Of a stretch of DNA of 64,000 nt, positions 21,494 to 31,598 are shown piece by piece. The position numbers and the translations under genes are program-made. Source of the DNA: Proteus columbae (GTDB lineage: Bacteria > Pseudomonadota > Gammaproteobacteria > Enterobacterales > Enterobacteriaceae); NCBI RefSeq assembly GCF_009914335.1, contig NZ_CP043925.1, forward strand, positions 1,240,001 to 1,304,000. Reading direction: 5' to 3'. Below the pieces are notes generated by a model. That model did not search any database, was not told the DNA's origin, and worked only from the letters and a program-made list of their open reading frames with translations. The number at the start of each line of letters is the position of its first letter. Position 1 is the first letter of the stretch.

Positions 21494-22627
21494 ATGCAAT
21501 GCGCACGATTTAGTGCGGGTGAATGTCATTCTTGTGAGTGGCTTTCTCTTGCTTATCCTGAACAAATCAAGAAAAAACAGCACAGCCTATTAGCATTACT
21601 TCCAGAAGATTATGCTTTTGATAAATTAGCGCCAGTTGAAAGCCAACAGGCGCAATTTCGTAATAAAGCAAAAATGGTCGTCAGCGGGAGTGTCGAAAGA
21701 CCCGTCTTAGGCTTAAAAACTAAAGACGGTGTTGCTGTCGATTTATGCGAATGTCCACTGTACCCAGTTTCTTTTGCCTCCGTGTTTCCTGTTTTAAAAA
21801 CATTTATTGCAAAAGCAGGATTAGTTCCTTACGACATCGAACGTCGCCGCGGTGAACTCAAGTTTATTTTATTAACTGAGAGTCGAAGTAATCGCACTAT
21901 GATGTTGCGCTTTGTTTTGCGCTCAGAAAAAAAACTAGAACAACTTCGCAAAGCACTTCCTTGGTTACAAGCGCAATTGCCTCAATTAGCGGTTATTTCC
22001 GTGAATATTCAGCCTGTCCATATGGCTATTTTGGAAGGCGAGCAAGAAATTATTCTGACTGAAAAAACGTTCTTGGATGAATCATTTAACAAAATTCCAT
22101 TGCATATTCGTCCAAGAGGCTTTTTTCAAACTAATCCAGAAGTTGCCTCATCACTTTATGCTACTGCTGGGCGTTGGGTAAGAGAATTAAATATCACGCA
22201 TCTGTGGGATATGTTTTGTGGATCTGGGGGTTTTGGGTTGCATTGTGCGGATAAATCAACCCAATTAATAGGTATTGAAATTAGTCCAGAAGCTATTGAA
22301 TGTGCGCGTTTATCAGCTCAGGAATTAGGGCTAGAACATGTCGAATTCCAAGCGTTAGATTCAACGGGCTATGCATTAGCAAAAGAGTCTGTACCTGAAT
22401 TAGTACTTGTGAATCCACCAAGGAGAGGTATTGGTGAGGCATTGTGCGGTTATCTAAATAAAATGAAACCTCGCTTTATTCTTTACTCAAGTTGTAATGC
22501 TCAAACTATGGCAAAAGATATTCAGCAACTTTCTCACTATCAGATAGATAGAGTGCAATTGTTTGATATGTTTCCTCATACTTCTCACTATGAAGTGCTT
22601 ACGTTATTGGTATTACAAGACAACTAA
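21494..22627 (+). CDS. rlmC: 23S rRNA (uracil(747)-C(5))-methyltransferase RlmC
   Basis: A 377-residue SAM-dependent RNA m5U methyltransferase of the TrmA/RumB family. The N-terminal [4Fe-4S] cysteines are in [16 protein letters not shown] plus a later CECP. The SAM motif is [19 protein letters not shown] and the catalytic-loop cysteine in YSSCNAQTM complete the active site. It lacks the N-terminal TRAM domain of RlmD, which supports RlmC. Position after ybjN agrees with the E. coli region. Confidence 0.95.
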   Translation: MQCARFSAGECHSCEWLSLAYPEQIKKKQHSLLALLPEDYAFDKLAPVESQQAQFRNKAKMVVSGSVERPVLGLKTKDGVAVDLCECPLYPVSFASVFPVLKTFIAKAGLVPYDIERRRGELKFILLTESRSNRTMMLRFVLRSEKKLEQLRKALPWLQAQLPQLAVISVNIQPVHMAILEGEQEIILTEKTFLDESFNKIPLHIRPRGFFQTNPEVASSLYATAGRWVRELNITHLWDMFCGSGGFGLHCADKSTQLIGIEISPEAIECARLSAQELGLEHVEFQALDSTGYALAKESVPELVLVNPPRRGIGEALCGYLNKMKPRFILYSSCNAQTMAKDIQQLSHYQIDRVQLFDMFPHTSHYEVLTLLVLQDN

Positions 22628-22675
22628 GATATTTATTACAAAATAGTGATTGAGTGTTAGTATAAATAAGCATTT

Positions 22676-22711
22676 AACGCTCGATGGATAACATCGGGCG
22701 TTTTCTTTTTT
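22676..22711 (+). terminator. Terminator of rlmC
   Basis: AACGCTCGATG (22676-22686) pairs with CATCGGGCGTT (22692-22702), with one T-G wobble and a GATAA loop, followed by a T-rich run to 22711. Confidence 0.85.
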
Positions 22712-22732
22712 ATTAGATAGGCATTCTATTTT

Positions 22733-23932
22733 ATGCAGAACTTAAAAGCGTTGTTATTAGTGATGGTGTTATTGGGGCCTTTGGGGATCGATCTCTATTT
22801 ACCGACGATACCTGCGATTGCTCAAGATTTAGGAAGTAGTGTCTCTCTTATTCAATCAACTATCGCTTTATTTATTTTTGTCCTAGGCGTAGGGCAACTT
22901 ATATCAGGGCCTTTAGTGGATAAGTTTGGCCGTAAACCTATCGCTATCGCGGGGATATTTATCTATATTGTGGGTTCTGTTATTGCAACAATTTCGACAG
23001 ACTCAACGCTTTTTATTATCTCACGATTATTACAAGCTTCAGCTGTGTGCTGTACTTCTGTTGTCGCTTTTACCTGTGTTCGTGACTGTTTTAATGGTAA
23101 TGAAGCCGCCCGCGTTTTTGGTTTTTTAAATGGTACGTTAAATATTATCCCTGCATTGGCACCACTATTAGGTGGATTATTGGCAGAATATTGGGGATGG
23201 CGTGCTCCTTTCGGGTTCTTAATTTTCTATTCAGTGTTTGTGTTGATTTTGATCACCCGCTTTTTACCAGAAACAAAGCCTGAAAATACTGCTCAATCAA
23301 AACAAAAATTAGGTAAAACATACCTTGAGATTTTATGCAGTAAACGCTTTTTGACTTTTGCTTTAGTGAATGCGGGCACAATGGGGATGGCATTAACCTA
23401 TGTGTCATTTGCCCCAATTGTATTGATGAAAGATGCAAAATTATCAGCATTGATTTTTTCTATTGTTTTTGGTGTAAATGGTTTTTGGATCATGTTTGTC
23501 AGTTTTTATGCGAACCGCGTTATTCACCGTGTCGGCAGACCTATTTGTTTGATCTTAGGGAGTGGATTAATGGGATTAGGCTGTGTGAGCTTATTAGGTG
23601 GCTTGTTGTTTATTCCTGCCGAAATGCAAAATCATTGGTTGATCTATATGCTTCCTGTAGCAAGTGCATGTGCTGGTCTTGCTTTTATTATGGGGCCCGC
23701 GACAAGTTATGCGCTTGAGCCTTATTCAAAAACGGCAGGCATTGCCTCTGCATTAGTGGGTTTTATTCAAATGGCAGGTGGTGCAGTCTTTGGTTTAACG
23801 GCATTGGCTTCACCAGTACAACCTAAATTAGCGTTAGCTATTGTGATGTTACTCGGTAGTTTATTAGCGTTGAATGCTTATCGAGTAAGCCACAAAGAAG
23901 CGTTAATGGAAAAACAGACTACACAAGAATAG
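22733..23932 (+). CDS. MFS drug-resistance transporter, Bcr/CflA type
   Basis: A 399-residue inner-membrane transporter with about 12 hydrophobic segments. The MFS motif A is GPLVDKFGRKP (about residues 60-70); GIDLYLPTIPAIAQDL in TM1 and LAPLLGGLLAEYWGWR in TM4/5 are typical of the Bcr/CflA drug:H+ antiporters. The substrate cannot be read from sequence. In E. coli this place between rlmC and the art genes has no such gene, so it is an insertion here or a loss there. It is transcribed alone and ends facing artM. Confidence 0.88.
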   Translation: MQNLKALLLVMVLLGPLGIDLYLPTIPAIAQDLGSSVSLIQSTIALFIFVLGVGQLISGPLVDKFGRKPIAIAGIFIYIVGSVIATISTDSTLFIISRLLQASAVCCTSVVAFTCVRDCFNGNEAARVFGFLNGTLNIIPALAPLLGGLLAEYWGWRAPFGFLIFYSVFVLILITRFLPETKPENTAQSKQKLGKTYLEILCSKRFLTFALVNAGTMGMALTYVSFAPIVLMKDAKLSALIFSIVFGVNGFWIMFVSFYANRVIHRVGRPICLILGSGLMGLGCVSLLGGLLFIPAEMQNHWLIYMLPVASACAGLAFIMGPATSYALEPYSKTAGIASALVGFIQMAGGAVFGLTALASPVQPKLALAIVMLLGSLLALNAYRVSHKEALMEKQTTQE

Positions 23933-23962
23933 AACAAGTATTTGTTGTTTATTCTGACATAA

Positions 23963-24001
23963 AAAAACACCCCAAAGTTGGTGTCCAACTTTTGGGGTGC
24001 A
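23963..24001 (-). terminator. Terminator of the artPIQM operon
   Basis: CACCCCAAAGTTGG (23970-23983) and CCAACTTTTGGGGTG (23987-24001) form a long stem; on the minus strand a run of seven T follows. The hairpin probably also halts the convergent MFS gene. Confidence 0.88.
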
Positions 24002-24051
24002 GTTCAGAATTGCTGGGGGGTTTTTATATCGACAGTTCGGCTTACGTGTTT

Positions 24052-24720
24052 TTAATTACGATGTTCAAACTCTAAGGCTTTTTTCTCAATTAATCTCATT
24101 AAAAGTGTCAGTATTCCGTTGATACACAGATAAATAATACCTGCGGCAACAAAAACCATCACATCATAACTTTGACCAAAGACTTGTCGGCTATAACCTG
24201 TTAACTCAAGTAAGGTGATAGTACTGGCAAGTGAGGTACTTTTGAATATTAAGACTACTTCGTTTGAATACGATGAAAGCGCACGCTTAAATGCGTAAGG
24301 TAATATCACTCTTGCTGTTTGTACTGGTGACATTCCTAGCGCTTGGCAAGATTGCCATTGCCCTGACGGAATAGCTCTTACAGCACCATAGAAAAGTAAG
24401 GTTGAATAAGCCGCACTATTTAATGCTAATGTGACCATTGCGCAAAACCATGGTGTTGATAATAACTCCCAAATAAACGGGAAGTTTTTCAACGCAGGAA
24501 ATTGCCCAGGACCATAATAGATTAAGAAGAACTGCACCAATAATGGCGTACCAGTAAATAAGGTAATATAAGCTTTTACAATCGGGGTAATGATGGGAGT
24601 TTTTAATGCCAAGATAAAGGTCATTAATACCGATAAAGTAAATGCTACCAATAAAGCCACAAAAGTTAATGAAAGGCTTGTTGGTAATCCCGGTAAAATA
24701 TCAACAATATAATCCCACAT
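24052..24720 (-). CDS. artM: Arginine ABC transporter permease ArtM
   Basis: A 222-residue inner-membrane permease of the His/Glu/Gln/Arg family with about five TM segments. The coupling EAA-like loop QALGMSPVQTARVILPYAFKRAL lies around residues 133-155. It pairs with ArtQ and ArtP to import arginine. Its ATG overlaps the artQ TAA by one base. It is the last gene of the P-I-Q-M operon, the same order as E. coli. Confidence 0.95.
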   Translation of the reverse strand: MWDYIVDILPGLPTSLSLTFVALLVAFTLSVLMTFILALKTPIITPIVKAYITLFTGTPLLVQFFLIYYGPGQFPALKNFPFIWELLSTPWFCAMVTLALNSAAYSTLLFYGAVRAIPSGQWQSCQALGMSPVQTARVILPYAFKRALSSYSNEVVLIFKSTSLASTITLLELTGYSRQVFGQSYDVMVFVAAGIIYLCINGILTLLMRLIEKKALEFEHRN

Positions 24721-25424
24721 TATGAGGCACTCCGTTCAAATCGAGTCGTTCTCATTTCTAGCCATTTCAGGATATATTGACTGACTAATGTAATTGCTAA
24801 ATAAATCAGAGCAACAATGCTATACCAAGTAAAAGGCTCTTGAGTTCTATTGGCGATACTTTGTGTTTGTAGCATTAAATCATTGACGCTGATTAATGAG
24901 ACTAACGCGGTATCTTTCAAGAGTACTAACCACTGATTACCTAAACCCGGCAAAGCGTGACGCCACATTTGAGGCATGATAAAGCGGAAGAAAATAGTAA
25001 TACGACCCATGCCTAATGCTTGGCCAGCTTCCCATTGTCCTGTTGGTACGGCTTTTAATGCGCCACGTAAAGTTTGTGAAGCATAAGAAGCATAAAGAAG
25101 TGAAAGGGCGATAACACCGCAATAGAAAGGTAAAGATTCAGTATCACCAAAATCAATTTGTAAGGTGAAAGCACCTAATTCAATACCATCCATTAGCATC
25201 ATGACACCTTGCAAGGTGCCATAATAGACAAAAAGAACCACCAGCATTTCTGGTAGTCCTCTAATTAGTGTTACCCAGCATGTTCCTAAGAAAGCAAAGG
25301 CTTTCCATCTCGCGGATTCCCAAGCTGTAAACAGCATGGCAAGAACTAATCCGATGATAAGAGCAGAAATAGCAAGTGAGACCGTTGTGATGGCCGCACC
25401 TGCTAGAGTTGTTATTTCATTCAT
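24720..25424 (-). CDS. artQ: Arginine ABC transporter permease ArtQ
   Basis: A 234-residue permease partner of ArtM with about five TM segments and the cytoplasmic loop [24 protein letters not shown] cut at normal position. It begins [22 protein letters not shown]. It sits between artI (31 bases upstream) and artM (one-base overlap), indicating stoichiometric co-expression. Confidence 0.95.
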   Translation of the reverse strand: MNEITTLAGAAITTVSLAISALIIGLVLAMLFTAWESARWKAFAFLGTCWVTLIRGLPEMLVVLFVYYGTLQGVMMLMDGIELGAFTLQIDFGDTESLPFYCGVIALSLLYASYASQTLRGALKAVPTGQWEAGQALGMGRITIFFRFIMPQMWRHALPGLGNQWLVLLKDTALVSLISVNDLMLQTQSIANRTQEPFTWYSIVALIYLAITLVSQYILKWLEMRTTRFERSAS

Positions 25425-25455
25425 CTATTAAACTATTGTTGTTATTGAAATATCG

Positions 25456-26190
25456 TTATTCAAACCATTTTTTATAAATGACATCATAGGTGCCATCAGC
25501 TTTTACTTCAGCTAATGCTTTATTTAATTTATCTTGTAAATCAGCATTGCCTTTTCTTACTGCAATCGCAAGACCAGTACCAAAGTAGTTAGGATCTGCA
25601 ACTTTATCACCCACAATACCTAATTCAGGATTTTTTTTCAGCCATTCATTAACAACAGCTGTGTCACCAAAGATAGCTTCGATACGACCATTTTTCAGAT
25701 CTAATACTGCATTTTGGTAACTGTCATAAGGAACCGTTTTCATTTCTTTGTGTTGTTCATTGATGAATTTCTGATGGGTTGTCCCATTCTGCACACCAAT
25801 TTGCTTGCCTTTTAGGCTTGCAACATCAGAGATTTTACCTGTTACTGTGATAAATACTGCTGAGTTATCATAGTAAGAATCAGTGAAATCAACTTGTTTT
25901 TGACGCTCTGGCGTAATATCAATGCCTGCCATTAATGCTTCAAAACGACGGAATTTCAGACTAGGAATTAAACTATCAAATGACTGATTGGTAAAGGTAC
26001 AATCAGCATTAATTTTTGCACACATTGCATTCGCTAAATCAACGTCAAATCCCACAATTTGATTATTCGCATCAATCATTTCAAATGGAGGATACGTTGC
26101 TTCCGTTGCAAAACGAATTGTCTCTTTCTCAGCCGCAGTTGCAGAAAGTGTAATACTGGTCAGAAGTGCTGCAAATAATATTTTTTTCAT
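25456..26190 (-). CDS. artI: Arginine-binding periplasmic protein ArtI
   Basis: A 244-residue solute-binding protein. A signal peptide of about 19 residues ends SATAA. The mature part contains IRFATEATYPPFE, NQIVGFDVDLANAMC, SFDSLIPSLKFRRFEALMAG and NGTTHQKFI. These wordings follow E. coli ArtI more closely than ArtJ, and the place directly after artP is that of artI. It binds basic amino acids in the periplasm and delivers them to ArtQM. Confidence 0.92.
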   Translation of the reverse strand: MKKILFAALLTSITLSATAAEKETIRFATEATYPPFEMIDANNQIVGFDVDLANAMCAKINADCTFTNQSFDSLIPSLKFRRFEALMAGIDITPERQKQVDFTDSYYDNSAVFITVTGKISDVASLKGKQIGVQNGTTHQKFINEQHKEMKTVPYDSYQNAVLDLKNGRIEAIFGDTAVVNEWLKKNPELGIVGDKVADPNYFGTGLAIAVRKGNADLQDKLNKALAEVKADGTYDVIYKKWFE

Positions 26191-26204
26191 TGTCTGATCC
26201 TGAT

Positions 26205-26933
26205 TTAGTGTGACAAGTAATTAGCAAAAGCTTCCGTTTGTGGAGCAGTGAAACGATAGTTATCACCTTGCTCTATAATACGGCCGTTTTCCATATATAC
26301 AACTTTGCTCGCGGCTTTGCGTGCGATTTCAACTTCGTGGGTCACAATCACTTGTGTAATACCTGTTTCAGAAAGCTCTTTAATTATATCAACAACTTGA
26401 GCGGTAATTTCAGGATCTAATGCTGCCGTTGGTTCATCAAATAAGAGAACTTGAGGCTCCATCATTAATGCTCTAGCAATAGCAACACGTTGTTGCTGTC
26501 CCCCTGATAAATGCAGTGGGAAGCGTTCTGCGTATTCACTTAAACGTAAACGTTCAAGTAATTTCATTGCTTTTTCTTTGGCCTGTGGTTTTGATAAACC
26601 TAATACACGGCAAGGTGCCTCAATTAAATTATCAAGAACCGTTAAATGTGGCCATAAATTGTATTGTTGAAATACCATGCCCACATTTTGGCGTAATGAA
26701 CGAATTGCCTTTGCGTTGGGTTGTTGGCTAAAGTCAAAATGTAGACCCGCAATTTCTAATTCGCCTGAACGTGGCATTTCTAATAAATTAAGAACTCTCA
26801 TTAGTGAGCTCTTACCTGCACCACTTGGTCCTAATAGAACCATTGTTTCACCAGCAGAGCATTCTAGATTAATATCATAGAGTGCTTGGTGCGAACCGTA
26901 GAAACAATTTATGTTTTTTAATTGAATACTCAT
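26205..26933 (-). CDS. artP: Arginine ABC transporter ATP-binding protein ArtP
   Basis: A 242-residue ABC ATPase, the same length as E. coli ArtP when started at the ATG at 26933 ([13 protein letters not shown]). Walker A is GPSGAGKSS, the signature [15 protein letters not shown], Walker [13 protein letters not shown] and the switch histidine in VTHEV. In-frame starts at 26954 (ATG) and 26966 (TTG) are possible; the latter lies upstream of the predicted transcription start. First gene of artPIQM. Confidence 0.93.
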   Translation of the reverse strand: MSIQLKNINCFYGSHQALYDINLECSAGETMVLLGPSGAGKSSLMRVLNLLEMPRSGELEIAGLHFDFSQQPNAKAIRSLRQNVGMVFQQYNLWPHLTVLDNLIEAPCRVLGLSKPQAKEKAMKLLERLRLSEYAERFPLHLSGGQQQRVAIARALMMEPQVLLFDEPTAALDPEITAQVVDIIKELSETGITQVIVTHEVEIARKAASKVVYMENGRIIEQGDNYRFTAPQTEAFANYLSH

Positions 26934-26966
26934 GCGTTTTTTCTGAATAGTCATTAACTGGTTCAA

Positions 26967-27016
26967 ATAATAAAACGGTAAGAATAATTATGCAACTAAA
27001 ACTGCATAATAAAGTG
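26967..27016 (-). promoter_or_regulatory. artPIQM promoter with probable ARG boxes
   Basis: On the minus strand TTGCAT (26995-26990) and TATTAT (26972-26967) are 17 bases apart. AGAATAATTATGCA (26981-26994) matches 12 of 14 bases of an ARG-box core and overlaps the -35. A second, weaker box is at about 27003-27016, one or two helical turns away. ArgR repression of art genes is known in E. coli; here it is inferred from these sites. Confidence 0.5.
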
Positions 27017-27045
27017 GTTTTTTTACGTAAAAATGGGTAATTCGG

Positions 27046-28503
27046 CTATTTTTTTTCACTATTAGGTGAATTTTTATCCAGTTTGTAAGCGTTAGTACTT
27101 ATTGTTTTAGCCATACCTTTGAAAATAAATAAGTGCGCAGGCATCATGGCAAACCAATAAAGTAATCCACTAAATCCTGCGGGATGCCACCAAGCACGAA
27201 CATCTATTGAACGAAGATTACCACTGTCGTGGATCGTAAAAGAGAGTCTGCCTAAACCGGGTGCTTTCATTCCAAATAACAGTGTGAGCTGTTTTTCAGG
27301 TTCAAGTTTGATCACTCGCCAACCGTCAATCATATCGCCAAGCTCTAATGTTTCTCTTGATGGGCGCCCATAAGTGACTTTATTTCCAGCGATATCATCC
27401 ATAATGGCGCGTGTTTTCCATAGCGCATTACCATAGAAATAGCCTTGTTCTCCGCCAATTTGTTGCACTGTATGCCAAAGGGATGCCGCGCTTGCAGGTG
27501 TGGATACTGTGCAGCCTGCATTTTTAGGGTAATAACCATAGCCGGGTTTCCAACGACTGCGGACAGCCGAAGAGTAACCCCAATCTTGGTTATCTAAAGC
27601 GGCTTCTTCATCAGCGAGTGTTTCTTTTACCGCATCATCAAATTTAATTAGAGATTGAGGAATAAGTTTACGTAATGGCTCATCGTTGGCAGGGAGATCA
27701 TATTTAAGCCCTTGGATCAGTTCTTTGGCAATAGAGGTGGGCACAGACGTTATCATACTGATAAATCCTGCCGAAATTAAACTAGCTGGCATCGGAATGG
27801 GGATTAGCATCCGCTTTTTACCTGAAATTTTAATGAAGCGCTCAAAAAGGGTTTGATAGCTGATGTATTCAGGGCCACCAGCATCAAAAATTCGGTGCTG
27901 ATGTGTGGGGTGATGAATAATTTCCGTTAAATAGTGAATTAAGTTTTTTAAGGCAATAGGGGAGGATTTTGAACGAACCCAGCGAGGTGGCGTAAGAATA
28001 GGAAGGTTATAAACCATATCACGCATAATTTCAAAGGCAGCAGAACCCGGCCCTACAATCATTGAGGTACGGATTTCTGTTACAGGGATAGTGCTGGTTC
28101 TTAAAACTTCACCTGTAAGTTTTCGTGCAATAAGATGAGGTGAATATTGCTGATCTTCATGTTGTAAGGCACTTAAAAAGATAATTTGTTGAACGTTTGA
28201 GCCTTCAAGTGCTTCAACAACATTTATGGCAGCTTTACGCTCTAGTTCAACTAGATTATGCGCATCTCCCATACTATGAACAAGATAATAGACAATATCG
28301 GTATCTTGCATCACCTTTTTAAGTGTTTCAGGATTGTGGAGATCGACAAAAATACAGCGTGTATTTTCCCAACCTTGAGACATCATCCAGTCAATTCTAC
28401 GGGCACCTGCCGTGACTTGATGACCTTGTTTTATCAGAGCTGGAATAAGATTTTGACCAATATGTCCACTGGCACCAAGTACTAATACACGCTGTTGATT
28501 CAT
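27046..28503 (-). CDS. ybjT: NAD(P)-binding SDR protein YbjT (DUF2867)
   Basis: A 485-residue two-part protein. The N-terminal Rossmann fold (about 1-290) begins VLVLGASGHIGQNLIPAL and resembles atypical SDRs. The C-terminal DUF2867 part (about 325-480) includes LWKTRAIMDDIAGNKV and GRPSRETLELGDMIDGWRV. It matches the E. coli YbjT architecture and sits near lysO as in E. coli, though ybjS, ltaE, poxB and hcp-hcr found there are not present here. Function unknown. Confidence 0.9.
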   Translation of the reverse strand: MNQQRVLVLGASGHIGQNLIPALIKQGHQVTAGARRIDWMMSQGWENTRCIFVDLHNPETLKKVMQDTDIVYYLVHSMGDAHNLVELERKAAINVVEALEGSNVQQIIFLSALQHEDQQYSPHLIARKLTGEVLRTSTIPVTEIRTSMIVGPGSAAFEIMRDMVYNLPILTPPRWVRSKSSPIALKNLIHYLTEIIHHPTHQHRIFDAGGPEYISYQTLFERFIKISGKKRMLIPIPMPASLISAGFISMITSVPTSIAKELIQGLKYDLPANDEPLRKLIPQSLIKFDDAVKETLADEEAALDNQDWGYSSAVRSRWKPGYGYYPKNAGCTVSTPASAASLWHTVQQIGGEQGYFYGNALWKTRAIMDDIAGNKVTYGRPSRETLELGDMIDGWRVIKLEPEKQLTLLFGMKAPGLGRLSFTIHDSGNLRSIDVRAWWHPAGFSGLLYWFAMMPAHLFIFKGMAKTISTNAYKLDKNSPNSEKK

Positions 28504-28555
28504 TGTTAATCCATTGTAAAAAGAGAACGTTATCGTTCTATTGTTACTGATTTTT

Positions 28556-29458
28556 CTATGAAGTAAAGAACGCCATCAAGATTGGTGTGATTAAACTTAA
28601 CACGAATCCATGCACAATAGCTGCGGGAACGATGGCAACACCACCACTGCGTTGTAAAACAGGTAAGGTAAAGTCCATTGATGTTGAACCACAAATCCCT
28701 AATGCTGTATTTCTATAACGATTAACAATAATAGGAATAAGCATGATTGCCGCTAATTCTCGCATTAAGTCATTAAAGAAAGCGGTACTCCCGATAACGG
28801 GACCAAATGCATCTGTTAAGACAATGCCTGATAAAGAATACCAGCCATAACCAGATGCTATTGCTAACCCCATTTTCAAAGGTAATCCCAGAAAATAAGC
28901 GGCTAAAGCTCCACCTGCAAGGGCGCTAACGCCCATTACTACCGCTACTGTTGTGCCTCGACGGTTAATTAAAATTTGTTTTGGGCTCATTCCGCTATTA
29001 CGCAATTGTAACCCTACTAACCAAAGTAAGAAGATAAGCGCGCCTTGGCTGGCATGAGAGGCGTAATGAAAAATTGACCAGCCAGTTAATCCCACAAAAA
29101 AACCCACAACGACAACACCGCATAGTTGCAGTGATTCGAGCACCATTTTGATGCGTGATGGAGGCTTGGATTGCTTATGAGCAGGCACATGCCAAGGATC
29201 TTTTTTATCGAGTAACCATAAGAACACTAAGTTTGCGCCAAAGGTACATAAAAAGAAAACACTGGCATAAGCAAGAATGGAGACTAAGTTTTCACCAATA
29301 TTATCTAGCATGGCTAAACTAACGCCCATTAGAAATAGGATAACGTAAACCATCGCGCTAAGTAGGCGGTTTGCTAGATGAAGCAATGGGCGATTGTTTA
29401 ACTTAATCAAATACCCTACAAAAAGTGGAAGTAGGATAATCAATAACCCTGACAGCAT
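28556..29458 (-). CDS. lysO: L-lysine exporter LysO (YbjE)
   Basis: A 300-residue inner-membrane protein with about eight hydrophobic segments, of the LysO family that exports lysine and toxic analogues. Characteristic stretches are FLMGVSLAMLDN, GLQLRNSG, ASGYGWYSLSGIVLTDAFG and GSTSMDFTLPVLQRSGG. It lies 52 bases downstream of ybjT's start on the same strand, so the two may be co-transcribed. No lysine riboswitch was recognised upstream. Confidence 0.92.
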   Translation of the reverse strand: MLSGLLIILLPLFVGYLIKLNNRPLLHLANRLLSAMVYVILFLMGVSLAMLDNIGENLVSILAYASVFFLCTFGANLVFLWLLDKKDPWHVPAHKQSKPPSRIKMVLESLQLCGVVVVGFFVGLTGWSIFHYASHASQGALIFLLWLVGLQLRNSGMSPKQILINRRGTTVAVVMGVSALAGGALAAYFLGLPLKMGLAIASGYGWYSLSGIVLTDAFGPVIGSTAFFNDLMRELAAIMLIPIIVNRYRNTALGICGSTSMDFTLPVLQRSGGVAIVPAAIVHGFVLSLITPILMAFFTS

Positions 29459-29801
29459 TTCTATTCCTTACTGAGTGTGCTCAAATTATAAAATAAACTA
29501 ATAACGTGAATTGGATTATAACATTTACTTATGATGTTGTGGATACAGAAATTAAGATAAGTCTAAAATATTTATTAAGGGTAATGAGCCTACCACGTTT
29601 AGGTGTAAGAGGCTTTAATTGTTTGAAATGCGAACGATTTGGGTATATATCGAATAGTTGAGTAAATTTTATTACGGCGCGCTTTAACTGTGATATTAAT
29701 GAAAACATCCATTAAGTGAAATTATTAGCTGATTAAGCATAAAATTAAGATAGAAAGCATAAAATAAAACCAGAGCTTAGTCATAACTTGCGAGGGAATT
29801 T
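29459..29801. other. Divergent intergenic region lysO/ybjD
   Basis: A 343-base gap between divergently transcribed lysO and ybjD. It must carry both promoters, but I recognise no confident -35/-10 pair, operator, riboswitch or small ORF. Confidence 0.5.
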
Positions 29802-31478
29802 ATGTATTTAGAAAGAGTGGAAATAGTTGGATTCCGTGGACTTAATCGTCTCTCATTACCTCTTGATATGAATACAGTCTTAGTGGGTGAAAATGCGTGG
29901 GGTAAAAGCTCATTACTTGATGCATTAACACTCAGTTTAGGTATTGAAACCTATCAATATGCATTTACACCTGAAGATTTCCATCGTTTGCCGAATGAAC
30001 CTGAAGAAAACGGCAAAAAAAGCCTACAAATTATTTTAACTTTTACCGAATCTCGCCCTGGACGTCATCGTTCTTATCGTTTCCATAAAATAGCGCCTGT
30101 ATGGGTTGAAAATGGTGATGACCTTAAACATATTTATTACCGTATTAGTGCTGAATTAGATGAGCAAAAGAATGTAAAAACATTCCGCTATTTTCTTGAT
30201 AAAGAAGGAAAGCAAATTCGCTTACCTAATGGACAAACTCAAGAAATCATTGCAGAGATCGTGAGGCTTTATCCTGTTCTTCGCTTACAAGATGCGCGTT
30301 TTGTTCGCGATCTTGCCTCTGACGTTATCGATTCTCACAACAGCCCTCATCGAGAAGCGTTTAATAATAAAATGAGTGAGTTAACCAAAGCGTTAGTCAA
30401 AAATCCTGACGAGTTGTCAGATGAGGATTTACGTGAAGGTCTTGATGCAATGCAACAACTGTTAGGGCACTATTTTGCAGATCACGGCTCGTTGCTGTTT
30501 AAATCTCGCTCTCGCCATAGCAAAGTCAACGAGCCTCATGTACGCGGCTGGCATGCGTTAGAAAATATCAATAAAGTGTTGGCAAAACCCAATCAGAGAA
30601 GTATTCGATTAATTATCTTGGGGATGTTTTCTTCTATTTTACAGTCTCGTGGTAGTGTTGCGCTGGATCCGTATGCAAGACCTATCGTGATTGTTGAAAA
30701 CCCAGAAACGCGTTTACATCCTATTATGCTTTCGGTGGCTTGGGGATTACTCAACCTTTTCTCATTACAACGGATCACAACCACAAACTCAGGTGAACTG
30801 CTTTCACTAGCACCGTTGCAGAGCGTTTGCCGTTTAGTGCGTGATACCGATAAAGTTGCTGCTTACCGTGTTGGAGGTCAGCAACTACATTCTGATGAAG
30901 AGCGGCGTATCTCATTTCATATTCGTTATAACCGACCCTCTGCGTTATTTGCGCGTTGTTGGTTATTGGTAGAAGGTGAAACAGAGATTTGGTTAATGAA
31001 CGAATTGGCAAGGCAATGTAATTATTTCTTTGAAGCGGAAGGAATAAAAGTCATTGAGTTTGCTCAATGTGGGCTTAAGCCATTATTAAAGTACGCAACT
31101 TATATGGGGATAGAATGGCATACCTTAGTGGATGGTGATGAAGCGGGTAAGAAATATGCCGCTACCGTTAAGGATTTTGCGTTAAAAAGCAATGATGCAG
31201 AGCGTGATAGATTAACGAAGCTTCCTGCGTTAGATATGGAACACTTTTTATACAAAGAAGGCTTTCGCAATGTATATCATGATGTCGCTGGTGTGCCAGA
31301 TAATGAAAAATGGCCAACTCGACGCGTGATCATTAAAGCAATTCAACGTTCATCCAAGCCTGATCTCGCACTAATGGTGGCTAACAATGCGGCTCAACGT
31401 GGAGTAGATTCCATCCCTTCAATACTGAAAAGTATGTTTTCTCGTGTTGCATGGCTTGCCCGAGGCAAAGCGAATTAA
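29802..31478 (+). CDS. ybjD: OLD-family ATP-dependent nuclease YbjD
   Basis: A 558-residue OLD-like protein: N-terminal ABC-type ATPase with P-loop GENAWGKSS (residues 29-37) and VIVENPETRLHP as Walker B region, then a C-terminal TOPRIM domain with LLVEGETE and LVDGDEAGKKYA. It is co-linear with E. coli YbjD (552 residues). OLD proteins cleave DNA, and some act in phage defence; YbjD's role is not established. It is conserved in this chromosomal position and so is probably housekeeping rather than a recently acquired defence gene. Confidence 0.92.
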   Translation: MYLERVEIVGFRGLNRLSLPLDMNTVLVGENAWGKSSLLDALTLSLGIETYQYAFTPEDFHRLPNEPEENGKKSLQIILTFTESRPGRHRSYRFHKIAPVWVENGDDLKHIYYRISAELDEQKNVKTFRYFLDKEGKQIRLPNGQTQEIIAEIVRLYPVLRLQDARFVRDLASDVIDSHNSPHREAFNNKMSELTKALVKNPDELSDEDLREGLDAMQQLLGHYFADHGSLLFKSRSRHSKVNEPHVRGWHALENINKVLAKPNQRSIRLIILGMFSSILQSRGSVALDPYARPIVIVENPETRLHPIMLSVAWGLLNLFSLQRITTTNSGELLSLAPLQSVCRLVRDTDKVAAYRVGGQQLHSDEERRISFHIRYNRPSALFARCWLLVEGETEIWLMNELARQCNYFFEAEGIKVIEFAQCGLKPLLKYATYMGIEWHTLVDGDEAGKKYAATVKDFALKSNDAERDRLTKLPALDMEHFLYKEGFRNVYHDVAGVPDNEKWPTRRVIIKAIQRSSKPDLALMVANNAAQRGVDSIPSILKSMFSRVAWLARGKAN

Positions 31479-31598
31479 TTAAGTTCGCCAATGAGTGAAT
31501 TATTGCGTATTTACTGATCTTAATATTGAGTTGTGGCATTAAGTTGCAACTCAATCTCACGGCTTTTATTTAGTCTTATTGTATTAGAAGGATATTTT

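Noticed and set aside
29802..31478. ybjD as a phage-defence (OLD/Gabija-like) system
   Set aside because: It has OLD ATPase and TOPRIM domains, but no UvrD-like helicase or other partner is adjacent, and it is the conserved chromosomal YbjD in its usual place.
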